Assembly: GCF_037892425.1 (NCBI RefSeq)
Contig: NZ_JBBKTT010000001.1
Span: forward strand, 372,001 to 436,000
DNA: 64,000 nt
Reading direction: 5' to 3'
DNA from: Lacibacter sp. H375
GTDB taxonomy: Bacteria; Bacteroidota; Bacteroidia; Chitinophagales; Chitinophagaceae
This document shows positions 34,623 to 43,010 of the stretch, piece by piece; the stretch's first letter is position 1; every line of letters starts with the position of its first letter. The position numbers and the translations under genes were made by a program. The notes below the pieces were generated by a model. That model worked only from the letters and a program-made list of their open reading frames with translations, had not been told where the DNA came from and made no database searches.

Positions 34623-36029
34623 ATGTACGTACAACAGCTGTATACAAACTGTTTGAGTGAAGCAGCCTATTATATTGAAAGTAATGGCGAATGTGCCATT
34701 ATTGACCCGTTAAGGGATGTAGAGGTTTACATTAAACTGGCTAAGGAAAGAAATGCCACGATCAAGTATATCTTTGAAACGCATTTCCATGCCGATTTTG
34801 TAAGCGGTCATCTTGATCTTTCACAACAATCAAATGCGCCAATCGTTTACGGGCCACAAACGGAAACATCATTCCCCGTTCATGTAGCAAAAGATGGCGA
34901 ACAATTCAAGGTTGGGGATTTAACCATTGAAGTTTTACATACCCCCGGTCATACACTTGAAAGTTCCTGTTACTTATTGAAAGATGAAACAGGTAAAGAT
35001 CATTGTGTTTTTACCGGCGATACTTTGTTTGTAGGAGATGTTGGCCGTCCCGATCTTGCACAAGGTGGCGATCTTTCTATGAGTGAGCTTGCAGGTAAAT
35101 TGTATGATTCGTTGCAGCAGAAGATAATGCCCTTGGCAGATGATGTGATCGTTTATCCTGCACATGGCCCCGGCAGCTCATGTGGTAAAAGTCTCGGACC
35201 CGAAACCTCCAGCACAATTGGTGAACAGAAGCAAACAAATTATGCATTGCAGCCATCAACCAAAGAAGAATTTATGAAAGCAGTAACTGATGGGCTTGAT
35301 GCTCCACCGAAATATTTTCCCGTGAATGCACGAATCAACAAAGAAGGTTATGGATCATTAGAGGCTGTTTTGAAGAAAGGTCTTATTGCATTAGATATTG
35401 ATTCGTTTAAACAAAAAGCCAACGAACCGAAAACACTTATACTTGATACCCGCAATGCAGACATATTCACCATAGGATTTGTTCCGGGATCGATCAGCAT
35501 TGGGCTTGAAGGACGGTTTGCTGAATGGGCAGGTGCTTTATTGCCGTTTGATGAAACTATTCTGTTGGTGAGTGAAGAAGGAAAAGAAGAAGAAACTATT
35601 GTGCGTTTGGCGAGAGTTGGTTTTGATAAAGTGGGTGGTTATTTAAAAGGTGGTTTTGACGCATGGGCCAATGCCGGTGAACAAGTTGATATTATTATTG
35701 ATGTTGAAGCCGATGAACTGGCCATGGATCTTCCATTTGATGATAATCTTGTTGTAGTTGATGTGCGCAAGGAAACTGAATATGCCGATGGTCATGTGAA
35801 AGATGCAGTGAACCTTCCTTTGGGAGAGATAACTGACCCCGGTTTAATCGCAAACATTGAAGAAAGAGATAACCTGTATGTGCATTGTCAAAGTGGTTAT
35901 AGAAGTGTAATTGCTTCTTCAATTCTTAAACGTCAAGGATTCCATAACCTGCGCAATGTAGTAGGTGGGTTCAATAAAATAAAAGAACAGAAAATTAAAA
36001 TAGAGAAAGAGAAAAGTGTTTTGAACTAA
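34623..36029 (+). CDS. Metallo-hydrolase with two rhodanese domains (persulfide dioxygenase-like)
   Basis: A 468-residue protein. An ETHE1-like metallo-beta-lactamase domain occupies about residues 1-245, with HFHADF (His54, His56, Asp58), HTPGHT and GDTLFVGDVGRPDL. Two rhodanese domains follow. The first (about 265-360) lacks the active-site cysteine, having LLVSEEGKEEE in that place. The second (about 370-460) keeps it in YVHCQSGYRS. ETHE1-like enzymes oxidise glutathione persulfide or similar thiols to sulfite; the rhodanese would supply or remove sulfane sulfur. The preceding ArsR-type gene suggests sulfide-responsive control. Confidence 0.9.
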   Translation: MYVQQLYTNCLSEAAYYIESNGECAIIDPLRDVEVYIKLAKERNATIKYIFETHFHADFVSGHLDLSQQSNAPIVYGPQTETSFPVHVAKDGEQFKVGDLTIEVLHTPGHTLESSCYLLKDETGKDHCVFTGDTLFVGDVGRPDLAQGGDLSMSELAGKLYDSLQQKIMPLADDVIVYPAHGPGSSCGKSLGPETSSTIGEQKQTNYALQPSTKEEFMKAVTDGLDAPPKYFPVNARINKEGYGSLEAVLKKGLIALDIDSFKQKANEPKTLILDTRNADIFTIGFVPGSISIGLEGRFAEWAGALLPFDETILLVSEEGKEEETIVRLARVGFDKVGGYLKGGFDAWANAGEQVDIIIDVEADELAMDLPFDDNLVVVDVRKETEYADGHVKDAVNLPLGEITDPGLIANIEERDNLYVHCQSGYRSVIASSILKRQGFHNLRNVVGGFNKIKEQKIKIEKEKSVLN

Positions 36030-36032
36030 ATG

Positions 36033-36061
36033 AAAAGTCCCGCAATTTAAGCGGGACTTTT
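36033..36061. terminator. Bidirectional terminator
   Basis: 11-bp stem AAAAGTCCCGC (36033-36043) with GCGGGACTTTT (36051-36061), 7-nt loop, T-run on both strands. It separates the convergent MBL/rhodanese gene and the response regulator, whose stop lies at its edge. Confidence 0.9.
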
Positions 36062-36727
36062 TTATACCGATACAATACCATTTTTAATTGCGTACATCAC
36101 CAGCCCCACCCTTGTTTTAATTTCAAGTTTTTCAAATAATGCATCACGATAACCGTCAATTGTTCTGGGGCTAAGAAACATTTTTTCAGCAATTTCTTTG
36201 TACGTCATTTCCGTACATGCATGTTTCAGAAATTCAACTTCACGATCATTTAACTCGTTGAGAATTTTTATTTCGCTTTTATTATCATCCATTTGGTTGA
36301 TGGAATGAATCAACCGTCCCGTTACCAACTCAGAATAATAATACCCTTTTTGATGAACAGAATCTAATGCGTTCTGTAATTCGGGTGGCTCACTGTCCTT
36401 AAGAATATATCCTTTTGCTCCGGCTTTAAACATTCTGATAATAGCGTTTTCGTTGTCATACATGGATAACGCTATCACATTTACTAAAGGATAATGCTGC
36501 TTTAGCCATTGAGCAGTTGCATAACCATCCATCTCCGGCATGTTGATATCCATCAGTACAATATCAGGCTCTCCATGTTTTTTTATCTGCTGTGTAAAAT
36601 GCTGGCCATTGTCAGCTTCAAATAAAACCGAGTAGTTCCCAAAGCTGTCTACCACTCCTGCCAAACCTTTTCGCAGCAAAATGTGGTCATCAGCCAATGC
36701 TACTTTAATTTTTTCTGCCTGCTTCAT
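36062..36727 (-). CDS. NarL/FixJ-type response regulator
   Basis: Receiver domain with the acidic pair in LADDH, phospho-acceptor Asp60 in VLMDINMPEMDG and Lys110 in YILKD. The C-terminal LuxR-type helix-turn-helix is NDREVEFLKHACTEMTYKEI then AEKMFLSPRTIDGYR. It overlaps the histidine-kinase gene by 23 nt. Target genes are unknown; none can be assigned from the sequence. Confidence 0.93.
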   Translation of the reverse strand: MKQAEKIKVALADDHILLRKGLAGVVDSFGNYSVLFEADNGQHFTQQIKKHGEPDIVLMDINMPEMDGYATAQWLKQHYPLVNVIALSMYDNENAIIRMFKAGAKGYILKDSEPPELQNALDSVHQKGYYYSELVTGRLIHSINQMDDNKSEIKILNELNDREVEFLKHACTEMTYKEIAEKMFLSPRTIDGYRDALFEKLEIKTRVGLVMYAIKNGIVSV

Positions 36728-37520
36728 CCATCGTTTCGTTTAAAGGTACCTGAAGATAAAGTTTTGTTCCTGATCCCGGTTCACTGTTAATGGAAAACCG
36801 TGTTCCAATTAATGTAGCCCGTTCGTGCATATTACGAATGCCAAGACCAAACGATTTACCTCCGGAATTTGTTATTGGTTTTATATCGAACCCTTTACCA
36901 TTATCCTCAATACAAATTTCCATTGCATGATTACTAAATACAACTGTTGTATTTATTTTGCCCGCCTCTGCATGACGTATTACATTGTGTATTGCTTCCT
37001 GAACAATACGAAACAATATGAGTTCTTTGTGCTTGTCAAGCTTTTCAACAGTTCCGGTAATGAGGAAACTTGTTTGAATGCTACCCGTTTTCTTCAGTAA
37101 CTCGAGCTCATATTCGATAGAGCGCAGAAGGCCCATCTGCTCTACATAGTCAGTATTCAGGCTGCGGCTCAAATCACGCAAATCCTGGATAGCTTTACCT
37201 ATGAGTTGCTGACTTGTTTTAATTTTCTCCCTTGCACCCGAGTCATCAACAGCAGTAGTTGCAAGATTCAGTTTGGCAAGTGTTAAAACTTGCCCCACGT
37301 TGTCATGAATTTCCTGCGAGATGTTTTTGAGTGTTTGTTCCTGTATCTCAAGTTGGGTTTGCAAAAGTGTTTGCTCATAAAGAAGCCTTGTTTGCTCCTT
37401 TTCTTTGAGGTAGTTATTCATACGTAAGCGATAAATGATGACAAAGACGATCAAGAAAATACCCAATAACAAAATTGCTATTGTAAAATAAAAAAGTAGT
37501 TGTGCTATTTCTGAATCCAT
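36705..37520 (-). CDS. Sensor histidine kinase (HisKA_3 type)
   Basis: A 271-residue kinase with one membrane helix (about 8-30) and no extracytoplasmic sensor domain. A coiled-coil leads to the H-box EIHDNVGQVL with His72, and the ATPase domain has DNGKGFDI and GLGIRNMHERA. Its start overlaps the upstream membrane-protein gene by 16 nt and its end overlaps the response regulator. The lack of its own sensor suggests that the neighbouring 7-TM protein provides the input. Confidence 0.92.
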   Translation of the reverse strand: MDSEIAQLLFYFTIAILLLGIFLIVFVIIYRLRMNNYLKEKEQTRLLYEQTLLQTQLEIQEQTLKNISQEIHDNVGQVLTLAKLNLATTAVDDSGAREKIKTSQQLIGKAIQDLRDLSRSLNTDYVEQMGLLRSIEYELELLKKTGSIQTSFLITGTVEKLDKHKELILFRIVQEAIHNVIRHAEAGKINTTVVFSNHAMEICIEDNGKGFDIKPITNSGGKSFGLGIRNMHERATLIGTRFSINSEPGSGTKLYLQVPLNETMDEAGRKN

Positions 37521-38158
37521 TGTTTACGTGCCATTGTTATGATACCGATTGAAATAGTGGCATATAAAAGTATAACCAGGTTGTTATTGATTTTACTGAT
37601 AACAGTGCTCCACTTTTGCCAATCGCTGAATAATATACTCGATAATGAAACATACAAAAACTCCCCGGCATTGAACAGAAATAAACCAGATGCGATCCAA
37701 AACATGGGCTCACTCACAGGATTCACAGGCACTTCTTCCCGCATAAAATCGATAAAATAAAAACAACAAAAGACGATCATTGCAAGACTACCGATCTTGA
37801 AAAAAATGGGATTGAAGGTAGCCAGTTCTCCAAATACAAATAGTTGCAACCCTGCAAAAACAAAAAAGCCAATTAAAAATACTCTTGCAATCTTAATAAA
37901 AACATTGCTTTTGAAGTATTGGCTTAGCAACCAACCGTAGAACAAATACTCAATTGGTACGGAGAAATTATAAAGCCATGCATTGGATTGATGTAAAACC
38001 GTTCTGTAATATCTGCCCGTTAACTCAACCAGTACAATAAAGAGCATAAAGAATGCTAACCAGCGTAATGGCGTTTTTTTGATGGAACGCCAACAAATTA
38101 TGCTGGTTAGCAGTGCGAAAATTTCAAAATAGCTATGTAATGTGAGAAATGAAAACAT
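37505..38158 (-). CDS. Seven-helix membrane protein of unknown function
   Basis: A 217-residue protein with seven predicted helices (about 8-25, 33-49, 63-80, 90-109, 119-137, 152-172, 190-208) and very short loops. I do not recognise a named family. Overlap with the kinase gene and the absence of a sensor in that kinase suggest it detects a membrane or small-molecule signal. The unknown soluble protein gene lies 11 nt upstream. Confidence 0.82.
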   Translation of the reverse strand: MFSFLTLHSYFEIFALLTSIICWRSIKKTPLRWLAFFMLFIVLVELTGRYYRTVLHQSNAWLYNFSVPIEYLFYGWLLSQYFKSNVFIKIARVFLIGFFVFAGLQLFVFGELATFNPIFFKIGSLAMIVFCCFYFIDFMREEVPVNPVSEPMFWIASGLFLFNAGEFLYVSLSSILFSDWQKWSTVISKINNNLVILLYATISIGIITMARKQWIQK

Positions 38159-38169
38159 TCAGATTAAAA

Positions 38170-38631
38170 TTAAGCACCACCTACCGTACCTCCCTCACAA
38201 TTGCTTGGACAAAGTTCGGCATGGTTAAAGCCAAGTTCACCCTCCTCTTCTTCAACACTTCTCAATGATTCTACCTGGCTTTCAGTATCCGGATCACCAA
38301 TTTCTTCAGAAAGCTTTTTTACTTCTTCAGCCGAAATATAATCATGATGCGTACTACCTCCATGTAAACTATAGGTTGGCACAAATACAACGGTGTTTTT
38401 GTCTTGTTTTTCCGGATCACTTACGTTATTTGGATAACGGCTGAAATACACTCGCACACCATCACCTGTTTTACCTGTTGCAGAATCATTCAAATCTCCA
38501 ATCAGCTTAACAATTTCCTGCATATTGGCTAAAGAAAACCAGGCAGAAATGCTGTTTTTCTTCTCCCCACTTTTTTTATACTTTTTTACTAAGCGAACAA
38601 CTTCTTTTTTAGAAATTTTTCTTCCTGGCAT
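38170..38631 (-). CDS. Unknown soluble protein at the head of a two-component operon
   Basis: A 153-residue protein starting MPGRKISKKEVV (ATG complement of 38629-38631; a longer frame to 38694 adds 21 unlikely residues). It has a basic N-terminus (VKKYKKSGEKK), SAWFSLANMQEIVKLIGDL, GVRVYFSRYP, TVVFVPTYSLHGGSTHHDYI and a C-terminal tail HAELCPSNCEGGTVGGA with a Cys-x3-Cys pair. No family is recognised. Its position ahead of the membrane protein, kinase and regulator suggests a signal-processing or effector role, which is inference only. Confidence 0.75.
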   Translation of the reverse strand: MPGRKISKKEVVRLVKKYKKSGEKKNSISAWFSLANMQEIVKLIGDLNDSATGKTGDGVRVYFSRYPNNVSDPEKQDKNTVVFVPTYSLHGGSTHHDYISAEEVKKLSEEIGDPDTESQVESLRSVEEEEGELGFNHAELCPSNCEGGTVGGA

Positions 38632-38757
38632 GACGTAGTAGTTTACAATTAAATGAATTGGGTTTGCTGTTAAAACTAATAAGTTTGTAAACACAAAACA
38701 TTCAACCAGTCATAAACCGTGAAATCATTTTTTATTTACCGTTAAAACACGGTACGA

Positions 38758-39642
38758 TCATTTATCGATCCACATCTTTTTATATTCATCCCTCCATTCA
38801 TGCTTCCACCTTCTGTGGCTCCATAAATAATTAGCAGGGCGTTGACGAATAGAGTTTTCAATTTTATCAACGATCAAACGGGTGAGTTCGCCGTCCTTAT
38901 AATTATTTGGACTAGATGTCAACAATTCAAACTCGCATTTATAATAACCACGTTTTACTTTATAAAAATCCGCATAAATAACTATAGTATTACCTCTTCG
39001 TGCTCCTTTCTCAGGTCCTCTTGGGAAAGGTGCCGGCTTTGTGAAGAAATTAGTCCAATATGCTTTTGCCGGGTTTCCGGGGTTTTGATCTCCAACTAAA
39101 ATTAATGCGTGTTGATTTTTTGTATGCTCACGCACCTGGTTTTGAAAATCTGTAGCCGGCACTAAAACCACACCCGTCTTTCGCCTTAAATCATACACAA
39201 CTTTGTCGATGGCTTTATTACGTATAGGCATGTACACAACAACGAATGGCATTTTTGACAGAGCCCCTAATCCAAGATTGGCCATTTCCCAATTAAAGTA
39301 ATGGCCAGACACGATTAGTACGTTCTGATCTTTGCCAACAAAATCATTCATCACTTCAATATTGCAGACAAACCTTCTTTTAATTTCTTCGGTATTCCAT
39401 GAAAACATTTTGATCATTTCAAGAAACGTGTCACAAAAGTTATGATAGAATGTTTTCATAATCTTCTTTCGTTCTTCTTCTGTTTTTTCGGGAAAAGCAG
39501 TTAAGAGATTATTCATCACCACTTCTTTTCGATAGCCAAGCACATAGAAAATAATTACATAAGCAAGATCGGCAAGCAAGTAAAGCACTGCCATTGGAAG
39601 AAAGGAAAGTAAACGAAGGAAACCGTAAACGATATAATACAT
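38758..39642 (-). CDS. LpxL/HtrB-type lysophospholipid acyltransferase
   Basis: Inner-membrane acyltransferase probably adding a secondary acyl chain to lipid A or a related lipid. It has an N-terminal helix, the catalytic SGHYFNWEMANLG (His-x4-Glu), VVVYMPIRNKAID and LVGDQNP with FFTKPAPFPRGPEKGARRGN. Length 294 residues is typical. Confidence 0.9.
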   Translation of the reverse strand: MYYIVYGFLRLLSFLPMAVLYLLADLAYVIIFYVLGYRKEVVMNNLLTAFPEKTEEERKKIMKTFYHNFCDTFLEMIKMFSWNTEEIKRRFVCNIEVMNDFVGKDQNVLIVSGHYFNWEMANLGLGALSKMPFVVVYMPIRNKAIDKVVYDLRRKTGVVLVPATDFQNQVREHTKNQHALILVGDQNPGNPAKAYWTNFFTKPAPFPRGPEKGARRGNTIVIYADFYKVKRGYYKCEFELLTSSPNNYKDGELTRLIVDKIENSIRQRPANYLWSHRRWKHEWRDEYKKMWIDK

Positions 39643-39679
39643 GCCGTGAAATTAACGATTAAGCTTTTTTGCACAAAGC

Positions 39680-41281
39680 CTACAGTACAATGTTCTGAAG
39701 CAATGGATGCTTGTTTGGATAATCGGTATTGAAGTGCAATCCCCTGCTCTCTTTCCTGAACGATGCTCCTTTAGTAATGAGATAACCAACAGAGATCATG
39801 TTACGCAACTCCATGATCTGCGGAGAAATTGAACTGCTACGGTAAAGATTTTCAGTTTCTTCCCACAACAGATCTAAACGACGCATGGCCCTTTGTAAAC
39901 GTATATCGTTGCGCACAATACCAACATAATCACTCATCACCTGTTGCAACTCTTTTAAGCTTTGGGTGATAAGGATCATCTCTTTGGGTTGACTTGTTCC
40001 TTTTGCATTCCATTCCGGCAATACGGGTTGTTCTGCATCCAAGAGCTTGATTTTTTCAACAGCATCCATATAACTACGATGAGCAAATACCATTGCTTCC
40101 AATAAAGAATTACTGGCCAAACGATTTGCGCCATGTAAACCTGTGCTTGCACATTCGCCGGCTGCATATAAATGTTTAATGGATGTACGTCCCCACTCAT
40201 CTGTTTTAATACCACCACAACTGTAGTGCGCAGCAGGAGCAACTGGTATCATATGTTGTGTTACATCTATTCCAAGGCTTTTACATTTTTCATAAATATT
40301 CGGAAAGTGATGAATGAACTTTTCAATATCCATATGCCTGCAATCGAGCCACACATGTTCAGTACCGCTGATCTTCATTTCACTATCAATTGCTCTTGCA
40401 ACAATATCACGGGGAGCAAGATCTTTACGTTCGTCATAGTTCTCCATGAATGCTTCGCCTTTATGATTACGAAGAATACCACCATCGCCACGTACTGCTT
40501 CTGTAATTAAAAATGCTTGCCCTTTTTGTCCTGCCTGGTATAATGCTGTTGGGTGAAACTGGATGAACTCCATATTTTCAATACGGCCTTTTGCACGATA
40601 GACCATTGCCACACCATCACCACTTGCAATTACTGGATTGGTTGTTGTTCGGTAAACCTGTCCGTTTCCTCCGGCAGCCAATAAAGTAATCTTTGCCTGG
40701 ATGATCTCAATTGTATTTGTTTTCAGGTTCAGTGCATACACACCATAGCATTGTACATCTGGTGTTGATTTGGTAACAAGAAAACCAAGATGATGCTGGG
40801 TAATAAGATCAACTACAAAATAATGATTCACCAATGTAATGTTCTTGCTGCGTCGAATGGTTTCAAGCAAAGCTCTTTCCATTTCTGCACCTGTTACATC
40901 TTTATGATGAAGGATGCGGTGCTCACTATGCCCGCCTTCTTTTCCTAACGAATAATCACCATCTTTTTCTTTATCGAACCTGGCACCCCATTCAATAATT
41001 TCATTTACACGCAAAGCTCCTTCTTTCACTACTATCTCAACGATCTGTTGATCACACAATCCATCTCCAGCAATTAACGTGTCTTCAATATGTTTATCGA
41101 AACTATCATTCTCCAGATCATTTACCACGGCGATGCCGCCTTGCGCATACTTGGTATTGGTTTCGTCTGCATTGGACTTGGTTACTACCAATATCTGTTT
41201 ATCAGGGCATGCTTCCGCAACTTTAATGGCATATGTTAATCCAGCTATGCCCGATCCTATTACGAGAAAATCTGTCTGCAT
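39680..41281 (-). CDS. nadB: L-aspartate oxidase
   Basis: FAD enzyme oxidising L-aspartate to iminoaspartate, first step of de novo NAD synthesis. The dinucleotide-binding N-terminus VIGSGIAGLTYAIKVAE, the active-site region NTKYAQGGIAVV, EFIQFHPTALYQ and HYSCGGIKTDEWGRTS with the catalytic Arg are visible. The C-terminal helical domain ends near RKESRGLHFNTDYP. Length 533 residues is normal. nadA and nadC are not adjacent. Confidence 0.96.
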   Translation of the reverse strand: MQTDFLVIGSGIAGLTYAIKVAEACPDKQILVVTKSNADETNTKYAQGGIAVVNDLENDSFDKHIEDTLIAGDGLCDQQIVEIVVKEGALRVNEIIEWGARFDKEKDGDYSLGKEGGHSEHRILHHKDVTGAEMERALLETIRRSKNITLVNHYFVVDLITQHHLGFLVTKSTPDVQCYGVYALNLKTNTIEIIQAKITLLAAGGNGQVYRTTTNPVIASGDGVAMVYRAKGRIENMEFIQFHPTALYQAGQKGQAFLITEAVRGDGGILRNHKGEAFMENYDERKDLAPRDIVARAIDSEMKISGTEHVWLDCRHMDIEKFIHHFPNIYEKCKSLGIDVTQHMIPVAPAAHYSCGGIKTDEWGRTSIKHLYAAGECASTGLHGANRLASNSLLEAMVFAHRSYMDAVEKIKLLDAEQPVLPEWNAKGTSQPKEMILITQSLKELQQVMSDYVGIVRNDIRLQRAMRRLDLLWEETENLYRSSSISPQIMELRNMISVGYLITKGASFRKESRGLHFNTDYPNKHPLLQNIVL

Positions 41282-41585
41282 CTATTATTTCAGTTAAAGC
41301 AATAAAGATAAAGAAACCAAATCAGCTTAATTTACGGTTTGTTATAGTAGATATCCTAAGTATTAAATTACCAGTACTTAGCTATTTAGGGTATTGATAA
41401 ATGTATTTTGAATACATAATTTTACATCCATAACACATAATAAAGTGTTTACATGTAAGCAGATCCTTCCCAGTAAGACGCCCAATCTTTACTTCGTAAA
41501 TCCATCAACGTATCTCAGACCTTCTGTAAGTATTTGCTTGCCGCAAATACAACACAGTTATTATTTATTATTAAACCTTATTAAG

Positions 41586-41744
41586 ATGTTAACCAAACAC
41601 GAAAAATCGCTTGTTCACTGCTGCCCTGAACTGATGGAAGATGATCATCACGCTGAAATTAGTTTCAGCAGAATGCTTACTTACCAACAGCAATTTCAGC
41701 AAATAACTGGGAAGAATAAATGTGGAAGTAATTCTACATTCTAA
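41586..41744 (+). CDS. Doubtful 52-residue ORF
   Basis: An ORF from ATG 41586 encodes MLTKHEKSLVHCCPELMEDD and ends KNKCGSNSTF. It lies in the nadB-lipoprotein spacer. Composition is protein-like (charged and aromatic residues), but I recognise no family, no promoter element is evident, and the upstream extension to 41445 looks random. It may be spurious or a remnant. Confidence 0.25.
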   Translation: MLTKHEKSLVHCCPELMEDDHHAEISFSRMLTYQQQFQQITGKNKCGSNSTF

Positions 41745-42005
41745 ATTCAGTCGGCAAAAACGAGATGTCTTTTTGTGATAGGTGGAGAAAAAGCAAATTT
41801 ATTAACAACAAAAACTACTTCAATGAAGAGCCAAAATATTAAAATCATCTGGAAATGTAGATGACCGTTTTTGCATTCGTCACAATTGGGTCATGGTAAA
41901 TTCAATCTGATTTTTTGGCACGGCGTTGGATAATAAAATAAAAGAATATGTACTGACGACTGATCACCAAACGGAGATTAAGATCAGTTTCAAAAAATAA
42001 TTTCT

Positions 42006-42062
42006 GCACTGGCTCTAGCTTATCAGCTTAATGCAATGATGGGGGCCAGTGCAAAATTTTTC
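42006..42062 (+). ncRNA. Possible small RNA end or terminator-like hairpin
   Basis: Stem GCACTGGC (42006-42013) and GCCAGTGC (42045-42052) with a 31-nt internal segment and a following AAAATTTTT tract. A second hairpin (41959-41988) lies just upstream. No coding gene precedes it on the + strand for over 5 kb, so it would end an unannotated transcript if functional. Confidence 0.3.
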
Positions 42063-42217
42063 TTCTCTAATTCACCTCCATTTCAAAATTTTTATGAGTT
42101 GATTTTGCGCTGTGGCAATTTGATAGCGTGTAGGAGCAGGTCAGGAAACAAATATTGTTTTCTGAATAAACGCAACCGTACCGAACCTTTACTGGAAAAA
42201 GTAAATCCCCTCTGAAC

Positions 42218-43000
42218 TTAAAACACAATAAGGAAACTTCCGTTTTCAGGATCTTCCATCATTTCAGCCATGGAAGCAGTAAAGAAAACGGTCTTTTTAT
42301 CATCAAGCAGTTTTGCACTTTTGCCCTCAAGTCTTTTTACAATTCGTGGTAGTTTTATGGTAACACTCATCACCATCTGGCTCATGAACATTTCAGCACC
42401 TTTCATTTTATCGCCATAGGTTTCTGTCATTGATTCTTTGGTAAGTGCAATACGTTGTATGCTTGTATCTGTAATGATATAAGGTGATGCTGTTGATGGC
42501 ATGTTGCCCATCACGTTTGCCAGGCCACCCATACCTGCGCCCGGTGCTCCTTCTTCCGGTGCTTCTTCACCAGGCTGCGGTGTTTTCTTTTTTGATTTAT
42601 TTACTGAATCAACATAGTAGTAAGCTTTAAAAAACTTTTGCAGGTCCTTAATATCCTTCACCGGATATTTTGTTTCCATGTTGAATTTATTATCATCCAT
42701 ACTCATCACCATGTGAAGAGTTCCATTTTTAAAGTAAGCCTGCTCTTCTGCCGAGAGTGGTTTATCTAATGAATCAAGTTGTGATGCCAGCGACATTGTG
42801 GTATCGATTTTTTTCCCTTTTAAACTGTCGGGCATTTGTCCGCCACCCATGCTCTTCATCATTTCCAAAGCCTGGCTCATATCGGTGGCCAACATATATT
42901 GACCTTTGCCTGCAGTGCTCAAATCTATTTCTTCATTGATAGTGCAACTGGCAAAGGATGCAACAACTAAAATACCTGCAATGATCTTTACAATTTTCAT
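42218..43000 (-). CDS. Lipoprotein of unknown function
   Basis: A 260-residue protein with signal peptide and lipobox (VVASFASC). The mature part has a Met-rich segment (MMKSMGGGQMP), an acidic Pro-rich linker (QPGEEAPEEGAPGAG) near the middle, and alternating strands. I do not recognise a family. The ATG complement of 42998-43000 gives a standard signal peptide; the frame extends 11 residues further but that part overlaps the end of ispG. It lies immediately downstream of ispG on the same strand. Confidence 0.8.
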   Translation of the reverse strand: MKIVKIIAGILVVASFASCTINEEIDLSTAGKGQYMLATDMSQALEMMKSMGGGQMPDSLKGKKIDTTMSLASQLDSLDKPLSAEEQAYFKNGTLHMVMSMDDNKFNMETKYPVKDIKDLQKFFKAYYYVDSVNKSKKKTPQPGEEAPEEGAPGAGMGGLANVMGNMPSTASPYIITDTSIQRIALTKESMTETYGDKMKGAEMFMSQMVMSVTIKLPRIVKRLEGKSAKLLDDKKTVFFTASMAEMMEDPENGSFLIVF

Positions 43001-43010
43001 ACTTCTTGTT

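Larger units (their letters stand above)
41282..42217. other. Gene-poor 0.9-kb spacer with several hairpins
   Basis: No convincing gene. Inverted repeats: CTAAGTA/TACTTAG (41356-41362, 41375-41381), ATGTATT/AATACAT (41401-41407, 41411-41417), ACTGATC/GATCAGT (41959-41965, 41982-41988), and GCACTGGC/GCCAGTGC (42006-42013, 42045-42052) followed by a T-rich tail. The first two may be in the nadB 5' region; the last two could belong to a small RNA. Confidence 0.5.

Noticed and set aside
41445-41744. 99-codon ORF upstream of the doubtful 52-residue ORF
   Set aside because: The added N-terminal part has no family resemblance, no promoter or start context, and lies across AT-rich spacer. Only the shorter frame is listed, at low confidence.
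42131-42160. AGCAGGTCAGGAAAC resembling part of a signal recognition particle RNA
   Set aside because: The conserved GGAAGGAAGCAGC-type loop and the flanking stem are missing, so it is only a chance match.
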